NCBI RefSeq assembly: GCF_023634065.1
Contig: NZ_JALKCV010000007.1
Coordinates: 172,339-236,338, forward strand
DNA length: 64,000 nt
DNA from: Microbulbifer litoralis
Lineage (GTDB): Bacteria; Pseudomonadota; Gammaproteobacteria; Pseudomonadales; Cellvibrionaceae
Direction: 5' to 3'
In this document: piece after piece, positions 37,538 to 48,259 of the stretch
Layout of the letters: each line of letters begins with the position of its first letter
How positions within the stretch are numbered: the first letter of the stretch is position 1
Program-made: the position numbers and the translations under genes
Notes under the pieces: model-generated
Databases searched by the model: none
Seen by the model: the letters and a program-made list of their open reading frames with translations, nothing else
Told to the model about the DNA's origin: nothing

Positions 37538-40513
37538 TCATTCGTCGTCGAGTTCCGCCTCTTTTAATCCGGGGTTGGGGTTGTGTACCGCGGCCAGGTA
37601 GGTGGTCCGCGGCCGGGTATTGCGATCTTCCAGCATGGCATAGTTCAGCGGGCTCGCCCGCAGCGCGTTGACCCTGCTGTCGCTATCTGCGAGATCGCCG
37701 AACAGGATCGCCTGCGTGGGGCAGGACTGCTGGCAGGCGGTTTGCAGTTCGCCGTCGCGGATCGGCCGGCCTTCGGTCTCCGCCTCGCGGCGCGCGGCGA
37801 CGATGCGCTGTACGCAGTAGGTGCATTTCTCCATCACACCGCGGGCGCGCACGGTCACGTCCGGGTTCTGCAGTGGCGGCAGTGCCGGGTGTGCGGCGCC
37901 GCTGCCGGTGTAGTCGAACCAGTTGAAACGGCGCACTTTGTAGGGGCAGTTCTGCGAGCAGTAGCGGGTGCCGACGCAGCGCTGGTAGATCATCTGGTTG
38001 AGGCCGTCGCCGGAGTGCATGGTGGCGCCCACCGGGCACACGTATTCGCACGGCGCATTTTCGCAGTGCATGCAGGGCACCGGCTGGAAGGTGGTGCGCG
38101 GCTGTGGGGAGACCGGCGGATCGGGAAAGTAGCGGTCCACCCGCAGCCAGTGCATATCGTGGCCGCGGGCCACTTCGCCGGCGCCCACCACCGGGATATT
38201 GTTTTCCGCCTGGCAGGCGGTGACACAGGCGTTGCAGCCGATGCAGGCGGACAGGTCGACGACCATGCCCCAGGCGTGGCGATCGTCGCCCTGCGGCAGC
38301 GGTTCCGGCTCGGGATAGAGCGACAGTTCCGGCGCGGGGTGTTGGGCGAAATGTGGGTTTTGCCGATAGCTGTGGAGATCCGCCGTGCGGATCATGTCGC
38401 GCCCCTCGATACTGTGGTGGACCTGGGTCAGCGCCAGTGTCTGTTCGGCGCCGGTAGGCTCGATGGTGGCCGGTACGGCCCAGGGGTTGCGGCTGGAGCG
38501 CAGCCGGTAGGCGCTGACGCCGATATCGTCGCCGACCCGCCCGGCGGCGGTACGGCCGTAGCCGAGATAGAGGGTCAGCGCGCGTTGCGGCTGGCCCGGC
38601 AGCGTCAGCAGCGGTACGGCCAGGGTGCGGCCGCCGCTGGTCACCTTGACCAGGCTGCCGTCGCGCAGTTTTCTTTCGGCGGCGAGTTGCGGGCTGATCA
38701 GCAGCGCGTTGTCCCAGGTCTGCGTCGTCAGTGGGCGAGGCATTTCCTGCAGCCAGCCGTTGTTGGCGTGGCGGCCGTCCCACAGTGCCGGGTCCGGGCG
38801 GAACTGCAGCGTGAGCGCCTCGTCCGGTTCCGCCGCGGGCGCGGGCAGTTTCTGCGCCCAGTCGGCCGCCGGTTCCGCGCTGGCGGCTTTGGCGGTGCTG
38901 TCCGGCACCAGGCCGTCGCGCAGGCTGCGGCGCCAGAAGTGTTCGAAATCGTCGCCGCCGTACTGCGTTTTCCAGAACTCCCGCAGCAGTTTCAGCGGCT
39001 CGCCCTGCCGGCCTTCCGCCAGCATCTGCAGCAACTGAAGTGCCGACACGCCGCCGTGCAGTGGCCGGATCAGCGGTTGCAGCAGTGCGGCGCTACCGTC
39101 GAAGGCGCGGGCGTCGCCCCAGCTTTCCAGTGCGTGGGCGGCGGGCACGTGCCAGTGGCACAGGCGCGCCGTCTCGTCGAGGTATTCGCCCCAGTGCAGC
39201 CGCCAGGGAATTTTCGCGAAGATTTCGGCGAAATCCAGGTCCGCCGGCGCGCTGTAGAGCGGGTTGCTGTCGACGATGACCAGGCTGTCGATCGCGCCGC
39301 TGGCGGCGGCTTGGGTGAGTTCCACCAGCGAGCCGGCAGCGGGATCGAGGGCGACCGGCTCCATCCATTCCACGGTGTGATCGAAGGCGTCTAGTTTGCG
39401 GTTGATCGCGTGCGCCAGTGCGTGCACCGCGGCCGGTTGCTGGTCGCCGGGAACGACGAGTGCCGCGCGCGGGTGGCGCCGCAGGTCGGCGGCGAGTGCA
39501 TCGACCCAGTGTCCGGGCAGCGGATTTTGCCGCGGCGCGGCGACGGCGATACCCGTCGCGATGGCCAGCTGGCGCGCGGCGTCCTCGATCTGCGCATACG
39601 GCAATCCGCGGCGGTGATCGGCGTTGGCGCCGGTGACACTGGGGGTGGATTCGATCGCGTAGAGGCGGGCCAGGTCGCCGCTGTTGTCGCGCGGGCGGCG
39701 GCGCGCGGTGAAGTCCCGCGCATGGCGCAGGAAGCCCGGCTGCGCCTGCATGAAATCCGCGTCCAGTGTCGCTGCCACCTGCACCTGCCCGAAATGGTAA
39801 CGGGGCTCCAGCGGGCGCCCGAACAGGAGTCGACTGCCGGAGTACACACCGCTGCGGTCCACCGGCTCGTGCAGGTACCAGCGCGCTTCCGGCCAGCGTT
39901 CGCGCAGCGCGTCGATGCGCGCGCGCTGGCTGGGGGAGGTAATGGTGCCGGTCACAAAGGCCAGGCCGCGGCCGCGGGTCGCGTTCCACTGGCGGCGCTT
40001 GTCGCCGAGCGCGCGCAGCAGTTCGTCGCCGCTGGCGATGGCGCCGCGGTGGCGCACGGCGGCGGAGCGGTCCGGATCGTAGAGGGACAATACCGACGCC
40101 TGGGAAATGGCGTCGCAGGCGCCGCGGCTGGCCGGGTGATCCGGGTTGCCCTCCAGTTTGACCGGGCGCCCCTCGTGGCTCTCCGCGAGCACGCCCTGGG
40201 CGTAGCCGGCGACGACGGCCGCGCTGGCGTAGTAGCGCGGTCGGCCGGGCACCAGCATTTCCGGCTGCCGGACATAGGGCACCAGGGTGTCGCGCGGCTC
40301 GCGGGTGCAGGCGGGCAGCCCCGCCAGGGCCATGCTGGCGCCGAGCAGCTTGAGCATCCGGCGCCGCTGCGGCGAGTGGTCGCCGTCGCTGCCGATCAGG
40401 TTGTCCGCCCGCGCGGCCAGCGCCACCAGGCTGTGCCAGTAGCCGGCGCCGCGTTGGCTGGCCAGTGCCTGCGCGGGAAATTCCGTTTCCTGTCCGGGTT
40501 TTAGCGGTGGCAT
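37538..40513 (-). CDS. actB: Alternative complex III subunit B (Mo-like/Fe-S)
   Basis: 991 residues. QRRRMLKLLGAS (near residue 50) is a Tat-like motif. The N-terminal two thirds resemble molybdopterin oxidoreductases but in ACIII lack the cofactor; the C-terminal third holds four Fe-S cysteine motifs, seen as CIGCNACVTAC, CMHCENAPCEYVC, CVGTRYCSQNC and CTYCVQRI...ACQQSCP. It receives electrons from ActC. Start ATG 40513 overlaps the actA stop by 13 nt; an open frame further upstream is not conserved. Confidence 0.94.
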   Translation of the reverse strand: MPPLKPGQETEFPAQALASQRGAGYWHSLVALAARADNLIGSDGDHSPQRRRMLKLLGASMALAGLPACTREPRDTLVPYVRQPEMLVPGRPRYYASAAVVAGYAQGVLAESHEGRPVKLEGNPDHPASRGACDAISQASVLSLYDPDRSAAVRHRGAIASGDELLRALGDKRRQWNATRGRGLAFVTGTITSPSQRARIDALRERWPEARWYLHEPVDRSGVYSGSRLLFGRPLEPRYHFGQVQVAATLDADFMQAQPGFLRHARDFTARRRPRDNSGDLARLYAIESTPSVTGANADHRRGLPYAQIEDAARQLAIATGIAVAAPRQNPLPGHWVDALAADLRRHPRAALVVPGDQQPAAVHALAHAINRKLDAFDHTVEWMEPVALDPAAGSLVELTQAAASGAIDSLVIVDSNPLYSAPADLDFAEIFAKIPWRLHWGEYLDETARLCHWHVPAAHALESWGDARAFDGSAALLQPLIRPLHGGVSALQLLQMLAEGRQGEPLKLLREFWKTQYGGDDFEHFWRRSLRDGLVPDSTAKAASAEPAADWAQKLPAPAAEPDEALTLQFRPDPALWDGRHANNGWLQEMPRPLTTQTWDNALLISPQLAAERKLRDGSLVKVTSGGRTLAVPLLTLPGQPQRALTLYLGYGRTAAGRVGDDIGVSAYRLRSSRNPWAVPATIEPTGAEQTLALTQVHHSIEGRDMIRTADLHSYRQNPHFAQHPAPELSLYPEPEPLPQGDDRHAWGMVVDLSACIGCNACVTACQAENNIPVVGAGEVARGHDMHWLRVDRYFPDPPVSPQPRTTFQPVPCMHCENAPCEYVCPVGATMHSGDGLNQMIYQRCVGTRYCSQNCPYKVRRFNWFDYTGSGAAHPALPPLQNPDVTVRARGVMEKCTYCVQRIVAARREAETEGRPIRDGELQTACQQSCPTQAILFGDLADSDSRVNALRASPLNYAMLEDRNTRPRTTYLAAVHNPNPGLKEAELDDE

Positions 40514-41145
40514 GTCACGCACTCGGTCATCCGGTCGGTGTGAATCTGGTACTGGCGCAGCAGCGCGAGGGGATCGGGCGTATCGGAAACGTCCATCGCC
40601 GTGATCCGCCCCGGCGCGCGCAGTGCCCCCTGTGGATTGCGGTGGCAGTTCAGGCACCACTGCATGGTCATCGACGCCGCCTGCCGCATCAGCGGCATCC
40701 GGTCCACGCGCCCGTGGCAGGACTCGCAGCCGATACCGTTGGTCACGTGCGCCCGATGATCAAAATAGACAAAATCCGGCAGTTCGTGCACGCGCACCCA
40801 GTGCAACGGGCGCTCCTGCTCCAGGCTGTCGCGTACCGGCGCCAGCATCTGCGCGTTGGTCCACAGCTGCGAGTGGCAGCTCATGCAGGTGTGCGTATCC
40901 GGCATGCCGGCAAACGTCGAGCGGTCCACGCCGGTGTGGCAGTAGCGGCAGTCGATGCCGAGGCCGCCCACATGGTGCTCGTGGCTGAATGGCACCGGCT
41001 GTTCCGGAATAACCCCCTGGCCGGTGCTGTACGGAGAGCGATCGACAAAATAGGCGACATAGGCAAAAGCCACTATCGCCACCCCACCGGCGGCGAGCAG
41101 TATGCGCGTCAGGCCGTTGACTCTGGGGTGGAATATCTGCGGCAT
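40501..41145 (-). CDS. actA: Alternative complex III subunit A (pentahaem cytochrome c)
   Basis: 214 residues. One membrane helix (about 15-35) precedes five haem c motifs: CRYCH, CMSCH, CESCH, CLNCH and CVTCH. FSHEHHVGG is a haem ligand region. First gene of the operon, transcribed leftward; no clear promoter was found in the 230-bp gap to the divergent DUF2784 gene. It collects electrons from ActB and passes them to ActE or the oxidase. Confidence 0.94.
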   Translation of the reverse strand: MPQIFHPRVNGLTRILLAAGGVAIVAFAYVAYFVDRSPYSTGQGVIPEQPVPFSHEHHVGGLGIDCRYCHTGVDRSTFAGMPDTHTCMSCHSQLWTNAQMLAPVRDSLEQERPLHWVRVHELPDFVYFDHRAHVTNGIGCESCHGRVDRMPLMRQAASMTMQWCLNCHRNPQGALRAPGRITAMDVSDTPDPLALLRQYQIHTDRMTECVTCHR

Positions 41146-41377
41146 GGATATCTTCGGTGCCTGGGAGCGGTCGCTGGGCTCTTTAGCAGACTAGCGTATT
41201 GGGAGGGATTTACCGGGAATGCGCGGTACGCTGGCGCCGCGCGGGAACTTTTGTCCGGGCGATTATTTCCCCGGCGCGGCGAGCGTATTAAGGTGGAGGC
41301 TTCGGGAGTTGCCCGCCGGCCATCGCGGGCTGCAGTCACCTGGAGAAACAGTCATAACCCTTCCCCCGGCTGGATCA

Positions 41378-41785
41378 ATGGAAACCCGACAACTCTATCT
41401 ATTGGCGGCAGATGCAATCCTGGTGACGCATACACTGTTTGTCGCTTTCGTCGTCTTTGGTCTTGTGCTGATCCCGATCGGCAAACTGCGTGCCTGGAGA
41501 TGGGTGCGCAACCCCTGGTTCCGGCTGCTGCACCTGCTCGCCATCGGCGTGGTGGTATTGCAGGCCTGGTTCAGTGTGATCTGCCCGCTGACGATCTGGG
41601 AAATGGCACTGCGCGAGCGCGCCGGGGATACGGTTTATTCCGGCTCCTTTATTGTCCACTGGCTGGAAAGCATCCTCTACTACCGGGCGCCGGAGTGGGT
41701 ATTCGTGACTGGCTATACGGCATTCGGGGCGCTGGTGGTGGTCAGCTGGTTCTGGGTGCGGCCGCGGCGGTTTGGGGGCCGCTGA
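41378..41785 (+). CDS. DUF2784 family membrane protein
   Basis: 135 residues with four hydrophobic segments. WRWVRNPWFRLLHLLAIG and VICPLTIWEMALRERAG are conserved in DUF2784. ATG 41378 gives the family start; an open frame back to 41219 is not membrane-like. Function unknown. Confidence 0.8.
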   Translation: METRQLYLLAADAILVTHTLFVAFVVFGLVLIPIGKLRAWRWVRNPWFRLLHLLAIGVVVLQAWFSVICPLTIWEMALRERAGDTVYSGSFIVHWLESILYYRAPEWVFVTGYTAFGALVVVSWFWVRPRRFGGR

Positions 41786-41827
41786 CGCTAGTCCAGTTTC
41801 AGAATTCGGGATTCCGGATCGACAGGT

Positions 41828-41859
41828 GTAGCCCGGATGGAGCGCAGCGGAATCCGGGA
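41828..41859 (+). repeat. GTAGCCCGGATG-type dispersed repeat
   Basis: Almost the same as 11136-11167: GTAGCCCGGATGGAGCGCAG then CGGAATCCGGG. Between the DUF2784 gene and the typA terminator. Confidence 0.75.
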
Positions 41860-41884
41860 GATGACGAATCAATGGATGCACCCA

Positions 41885-41911
41885 TAAAAAACGGGCCCGA
41901 TGGGCCCGTTG
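41885..41911 (-). terminator. Rho-independent terminator of typA
   Basis: On the minus strand ACGGGCCCATCGGGCCCGT forms a hairpin followed by six T residues, 21 bp after the typA stop codon. Confidence 0.85.
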
Positions 41912-41932
41912 TTATTGCGGCGGACAGCGCGT

Positions 41933-43741
<1,809 letters not shown>

Positions 43742-43946
43742 AAAGGGCCTCTGGGCTAATACGTGAAATGGTATCGGGCGGGGCTGTACTACAGCGGTGG
43801 TCCGGCCAAAGGCGGCGATTATAGTGGCCAAGCGTGACAACTGCGAGTAGAAACTGGGTAAAAGTTGAGCGGTAATCGGGCGCTGTGACCGCGCGGCCGG
43901 CCGACCAGCGGTCGGACGGTCCGGTCACCGGCACCGGGGAGCGGTG

Positions 43947-45323
43947 TTATCCCAGATCGCCCCGCAGCACCTGCTCGTAAACCTTGCTGGCCTCGGAGCC
44001 GAATTCCCGCGCGTGGGGGTTCATGTAGCCGCACATCACAAACGCCAGGTGGCGCTCTTTCTTGATGTTCCACAGATCCGCCATCCAGTTCCAGACCACG
44101 CCCTCCACCAGCGAATAGGCCTCGTAGCGGTCGTTGTCGTCGTCGGCCAGCTGCTCGTAGACGGCAGTGAAGTGGAGCCACTCCCGAAACTCCATCGAGC
44201 CGGCCTGCAGGTCGCCGCCGGCCTGGCGGCGCTGGATGGACTGGGCGTGATAGCGCAGCCGGGTCAGCGGCTCGTTGTCGGCGCGCCCGGAATCCGCGGG
44301 CCCGGCGTCTCCACCGCAGAGCACGGCCAGCGACTGCTCGATAGCGGCGACCGCCGCCGCCGGCTCGCGGCAGTGCAGGGCCTGCGCACGGGCGCTCCAG
44401 GCGTCGAGCTGTTGCGGCGGCAGCAGCTGTCCGGCGGCGGCACTGTCCTGTTCGAGCGGCTTTCCGGACAGTGCGCGCTGGACCAGTTTCAGCTTCAGCG
44501 CCGCGGGATCGCCGTCGTCCGGGGCCGATGCCTGTTCCGCCCGCGCGAGCGGCAGTTGCGACAGCCAGCCGGGCCAGCCGCACTGCAGCCTGAGGAGGAA
44601 AAAGTCCAGCGGGTTTACCCGGCGGGTTTGCATATGCCGGTGGTAACAGCACTCGATCAGCGAGGCCAGCGGCAGGCGCCATTTGCGGCGCCATCGGTTG
44701 CTGAGGGTCGCGACCCGCTGCCAGTCCCCGTCGGCCAGTGCATCGGCCATCAGCCGCGCAAAGGCGAAGCGGATCATGGGCAGCGGCACCTGTTCCTTCC
44801 TGAGCAGGTCCATGCGTTCCAGTCTGCGCATGGCTCCGGGGCTGCCCTTCTCCGTATCCAGCAGGATACTGAGCAGCATGTCGCCACTGCTGATTTTGCC
44901 CTTGTGCCGCATGATCCGGTCGCGCAGCCGGCCCACGGTCTGTTCGCGGAACGCCTCCGGCGCACCGCGCTTGTGGAGCAGCGCGCGGTAGGCATTGAAG
45001 GCCGCGCCGGCACGGAGCGCGTGGCCGTTGACCCGCAGGATGAGAAAGCTCAGGTAATAGCTGGGCGCTACCCAGCCGGCCCTGATCGGCAGCCGTATCC
45101 AGACCGACGGGAACAGCAGCAACAGTGCGGCGACCAGCACGGCCACCCGGACGGGGGCATCGGCGGGGATGGACGCGAGCAGCGCGACGATGGCGGTGAC
45201 CCAGATGAAAAAGCCGGTGATGCGTGGCCAGGTCGTGCTTTTTTTTGTCCCGCCCTGGTTGCCGTTGCTGGCCCTGATGGCGAAGAAGATCAGCCAGGCG
45301 ATGACTGCGATTGCGCCGAACAT
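43947..45323 (-). CDS. Membrane protein of Hsp70 triad
   Basis: 458 residues. Start ATG 45323 overlaps the upstream stop (TGATG). Helices lie at about 1-18, 38-55 and 60-75; the rest is a long soluble helical part with many Trp, Leu and Arg residues. The family is not recognised, but its gene is fixed behind an Hsp70 and a J-like gene, as in other noncanonical Hsp70 clusters. Likely a membrane client or anchor of that chaperone (inference). Confidence 0.6.
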   Translation of the reverse strand: MFGAIAVIAWLIFFAIRASNGNQGGTKKSTTWPRITGFFIWVTAIVALLASIPADAPVRVAVLVAALLLLFPSVWIRLPIRAGWVAPSYYLSFLILRVNGHALRAGAAFNAYRALLHKRGAPEAFREQTVGRLRDRIMRHKGKISSGDMLLSILLDTEKGSPGAMRRLERMDLLRKEQVPLPMIRFAFARLMADALADGDWQRVATLSNRWRRKWRLPLASLIECCYHRHMQTRRVNPLDFFLLRLQCGWPGWLSQLPLARAEQASAPDDGDPAALKLKLVQRALSGKPLEQDSAAAGQLLPPQQLDAWSARAQALHCREPAAAVAAIEQSLAVLCGGDAGPADSGRADNEPLTRLRYHAQSIQRRQAGGDLQAGSMEFREWLHFTAVYEQLADDDNDRYEAYSLVEGVVWNWMADLWNIKKERHLAFVMCGYMNPHAREFGSEASKVYEQVLRGDLG

Positions 45324-45667
45324 CAGCCCACTCCCAAGTGGCGGCGCCACTGGTCGGCGGTTGCGGTTTCACGGTGTTCGTCATCTTCTTCGGCGGGCGC
45401 CGCCGGCGGCAGGTACCAGAACTCGGCCAGCAGGCGGCGCTGCGGGTCGATTAGTACCGCCTGCGCTTCGCGGACGAGAAATTCATCGCGCGACATGACA
45501 CCGGCCGGCGTGGGGTATTCGCCGGCGCCGTCCATCTGCAGGGCCAGCTTGCCGGCGATTTCGCGGGCCGCGCGATTCACCTCGTTCAGGCTCGCGGAAG
45601 GCGTCAGTTCCAGCACCCAGAACGGCCAGCCGGACAGGGCCGGGTTGTCAGAAAATGCCGGAGCCAT
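45323..45667 (-). CDS. Small J-domain-like protein without HPD motif
   Basis: 114 residues from ATG 45667 (GAGGA upstream; overlaps the Hsp70 end by 20 bp). The segment PFWVLELTPSASLNEVNRAA followed by a helical part ending ...VLIDPQRRLLAEFWYLP looks like helices of a J domain (compare LGL...VKKAYR and ...LSDPEKR), but the HPD tripeptide is absent. It may still bind the Hsp70 from the same operon. Confidence 0.55.
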   Translation of the reverse strand: MAPAFSDNPALSGWPFWVLELTPSASLNEVNRAAREIAGKLALQMDGAGEYPTPAGVMSRDEFLVREAQAVLIDPQRRLLAEFWYLPPAAPAEEDDEHRETATADQWRRHLGVG

Positions 45668-48089
45668 GGGTGTCCTCGGCGGCGCGGACATTGTCCGGCA
45701 GTAGTGCCCACAGGGATTGCGTGATGCCGCGCAATTCCCCGGTCCTGCCTTCCTCCAGCAGGTTGCCGCCCTGCTCCACCAGCCGCCTGGCCCGCTTCAT
45801 ATCGCGCGCTTCGTGCAGGCGGGATGCGGCGTGGCGGAACTGGTCGGACCAGAACTCCGGGCTCTTGCGATAGGCGGTGGCGTTGATCCGCTCCATCTGT
45901 TCGATGATCCTTTCCAGTTCGGTCACCCGGCCCCTGTCCATGGCGGTGGCCATTTTCTGTTCCAGGTTGGCGAGCAGCTGCTTGTCCGTTTCACTGCCCC
46001 ACTGCATGACACTGGACTGCGCGTTCAGGTATTCGGTCTCGCACTGGTCGCGCAGTTCTTCGACCTGCCCGCGCTGCTCCAGCTCTTCCACTTCCGCCTC
46101 GAGCTCGAGCAGGTTGCGGTACAGGCGCTGGCGGGTGTCCTCGTCTTCCATGGTGCCGGCCAGCTGCACGCCGATTTCCCCCAGTTGCTGCTGCTGGCGC
46201 TCCAACTGGCGCACCATCTTCTCGTTGCGTTCCCGGAAGGCATCCTGCTGCAGGATCGAGCCGCGCTGTTGCAGGGATTGCCACATGGCGCGCATCGCGT
46301 GTGGATCGGCACTGGGAATCACCAGTTCGGCGACGCCCTTGATCAGCAGTTTCTGGTCCGGCACCGTGGCCTGCGACTCCATATTGCCGCCGCGGTCCAC
46401 CTCCAGCGAAATCTCCACCGCGGAGCCGGCGTGCAGCGGCTTTTTCAGTTCGCTGGCGCGGATCACGAGATTGCCGACGCGGCGGCAGTAGCGGGCCTTG
46501 GCGCGCTCGCCCTGCACAATGGGGATATTCAGTTCGCCGCCGGTGCCCGGCATCAGCGTGTCGATGGTGGACTGGGAAAACGTCCGCCGCGCCGGCAGCG
46601 GTGTGCCCCGCTCGAGGAACGTCTTTACGTAGCCGTTGGCCAGCGCCACGCCGATGGAGCGGGACAGCGGCGGGTCGGACAGCGTCAGCCCGTGCATGAT
46701 GGAAACGGTTTCCGGGTAGGCGTCAATCCGCCCGCCGCTGGCGTCGAAGCAGCGCACTTCGAACTGTGTGGCCCTGGACGGCTGTATGCCGACGGTGGTC
46801 AGGAAGGCGCCCTCCTGGTTCAGGGCAACCTTTTCGCCCTCCCAGCCGTCGCGGACAAACTGAATCGCGGCCGGTGTCGCGCCCTCCGCGCTGACCAGCC
46901 GCCCCATGACGGTGGGGTCCAGCTCGGAGCAGACGTTCGGGTACTGCAGCCAGAATTTGCAGCCGGCGGCGCTATTGTCGCCGGCCTGCTCTTCTTCATC
47001 TTCACTGCCGAGATCGATCGACGCGGCGTACAGGGCCGCGCCCTGGGCCACCAGGGTCATCGGGTTCCGGTCCGCGGCGGCGAGCGGCGCCAGCTCTTCG
47101 GTCACCCGGTCGCGGATAATCGACATATTGGCCGGGCCGCCGACCAGCACGGTGCGATCGAGACCGCCCTCGTCCAGGCCGTGTTCGGCCAGCAGGCGGC
47201 GGCAGATCTCCAGCGCGCGGTCGATCACCGGCTCGCACAGCAGTTCCAGTTCCCGGCGGCTGAGGGACAGTTCGTCGAAGATATCCTCGCCGTCCAGCTC
47301 CAGTTCGATTTCCACCGTGGTTGCCGGCTGCGTGGACAGGCGGATCTTGGCCTGCTCGGCTTCGCTGTACAGTTTGGCGGCCAGCGACTTGTGGGCCGGG
47401 TCGTCGACGGGGATCTGCACCTGGTGGTTGGTCTCCAGTTGCCGCACGACCCAGTCCACCAGCAGCCGGTCGATATCGCGGCCGCCGAGGAAGTTGTCGC
47501 CGTCGTGGCCGATCACCCGCAGCAGGCCGTCGCGCGCCTCCACCAGCGAGGCATCGAAGGTGCCGCCGCCGAGATCGAATACCAGCCACGACTGGCCCAC
47601 TGAATCCTCCGACCAGCCGGCGGAAAACGCCGATGCCACCGGTTCGGGCAGCAGTTCCGCTTTTTCCAGCCCGGCAATCTGCGCCGCCTCGGAGGTGGCC
47701 TTGCTCTGCGGCAGTTCGAACAGGGCGGGCACGGTAATGACGGCGCGGGACGGGCGTCTGCCGGTGGCGGCCTCGGTGTCGTCCAGCAGTGCCTTGAGCA
47801 CTTCGGCCGACAGCTGTTCCGGCGACCACTGCTTGCCGGCACCGTCCGGCGCGGTCAGTTTGTCGGTGCCCATGAGACGCTTGAACTCGCGGTGGGTATT
47901 GGCCGCGTCGCTGTCGAGGAATTTGCGCGCGCGGTCGCCGACCATCACCTTGTCGCCGGCGATGCGCACGATGGAGGGCGTATTTTCCTGGCCGCGTTTG
48001 TTCAGTATGACGTTGGTCTGCTCGCCATCGAAAACCGCCGCGGCGGAATTGGTGGTGCCGAGATCGATCCCCAGATACAGCTTGGTCAT
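45648..48089 (-). CDS. Non-canonical Hsp70 (DnaK-like) chaperone
   Basis: 813 residues. Nucleotide-binding domain (about 1-370) with YLGIDLGTTNSAAAVFDG, VFDLGGGTFDASLV and VLVGGPANMSIIRDRV; substrate domain (about 380-550); then an unusual C-terminal 260 residues rich in Gln/Glu/Arg that read as long coiled coils and helices in place of the DnaK lid. Not the housekeeping DnaK, which is normally next to dnaJ/grpE. Start ATG 48089. Confidence 0.88.
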   Translation of the reverse strand: MTKLYLGIDLGTTNSAAAVFDGEQTNVILNKRGQENTPSIVRIAGDKVMVGDRARKFLDSDAANTHREFKRLMGTDKLTAPDGAGKQWSPEQLSAEVLKALLDDTEAATGRRPSRAVITVPALFELPQSKATSEAAQIAGLEKAELLPEPVASAFSAGWSEDSVGQSWLVFDLGGGTFDASLVEARDGLLRVIGHDGDNFLGGRDIDRLLVDWVVRQLETNHQVQIPVDDPAHKSLAAKLYSEAEQAKIRLSTQPATTVEIELELDGEDIFDELSLSRRELELLCEPVIDRALEICRRLLAEHGLDEGGLDRTVLVGGPANMSIIRDRVTEELAPLAAADRNPMTLVAQGAALYAASIDLGSEDEEEQAGDNSAAGCKFWLQYPNVCSELDPTVMGRLVSAEGATPAAIQFVRDGWEGEKVALNQEGAFLTTVGIQPSRATQFEVRCFDASGGRIDAYPETVSIMHGLTLSDPPLSRSIGVALANGYVKTFLERGTPLPARRTFSQSTIDTLMPGTGGELNIPIVQGERAKARYCRRVGNLVIRASELKKPLHAGSAVEISLEVDRGGNMESQATVPDQKLLIKGVAELVIPSADPHAMRAMWQSLQQRGSILQQDAFRERNEKMVRQLERQQQQLGEIGVQLAGTMEDEDTRQRLYRNLLELEAEVEELEQRGQVEELRDQCETEYLNAQSSVMQWGSETDKQLLANLEQKMATAMDRGRVTELERIIEQMERINATAYRKSPEFWSDQFRHAASRLHEARDMKRARRLVEQGGNLLEEGRTGELRGITQSLWALLPDNVRAAEDTHGSGIF

Positions 48090-48196
48090 CCTTTCCCCTG
48101 TGAAACATTTTCGTGACCGACGATTCTAGCGAAATGTCCACCTCCGGTGCCAGAACTGATCGGCTGTGGCACCGGTATCGGGGAAGTACTAGATGG

Positions 48197-48219
48197 AAAA
48201 AAGGGCCGCGGAGCGGCCC
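48197..48219 (-). terminator. Rho-independent terminator of the TonB receptor gene
   Basis: On the minus strand GGGCCGCTCCGCGGCCC forms a hairpin followed by TTTTTT, about 40 bp after the receptor stop. Confidence 0.85.
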
Positions 48220-48259
48220 AGGTAGCAAGACTACTGCGAGGAATTTACTGTGAGAGCGA

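Noticed and set aside
37583..39394. 603-codon plus-strand frame
   Set aside because: Antisense of actB, whose Fe-S motifs are unambiguous.
45717..47603. 628-codon plus-strand frame
   Set aside because: Antisense of the Hsp70 gene.
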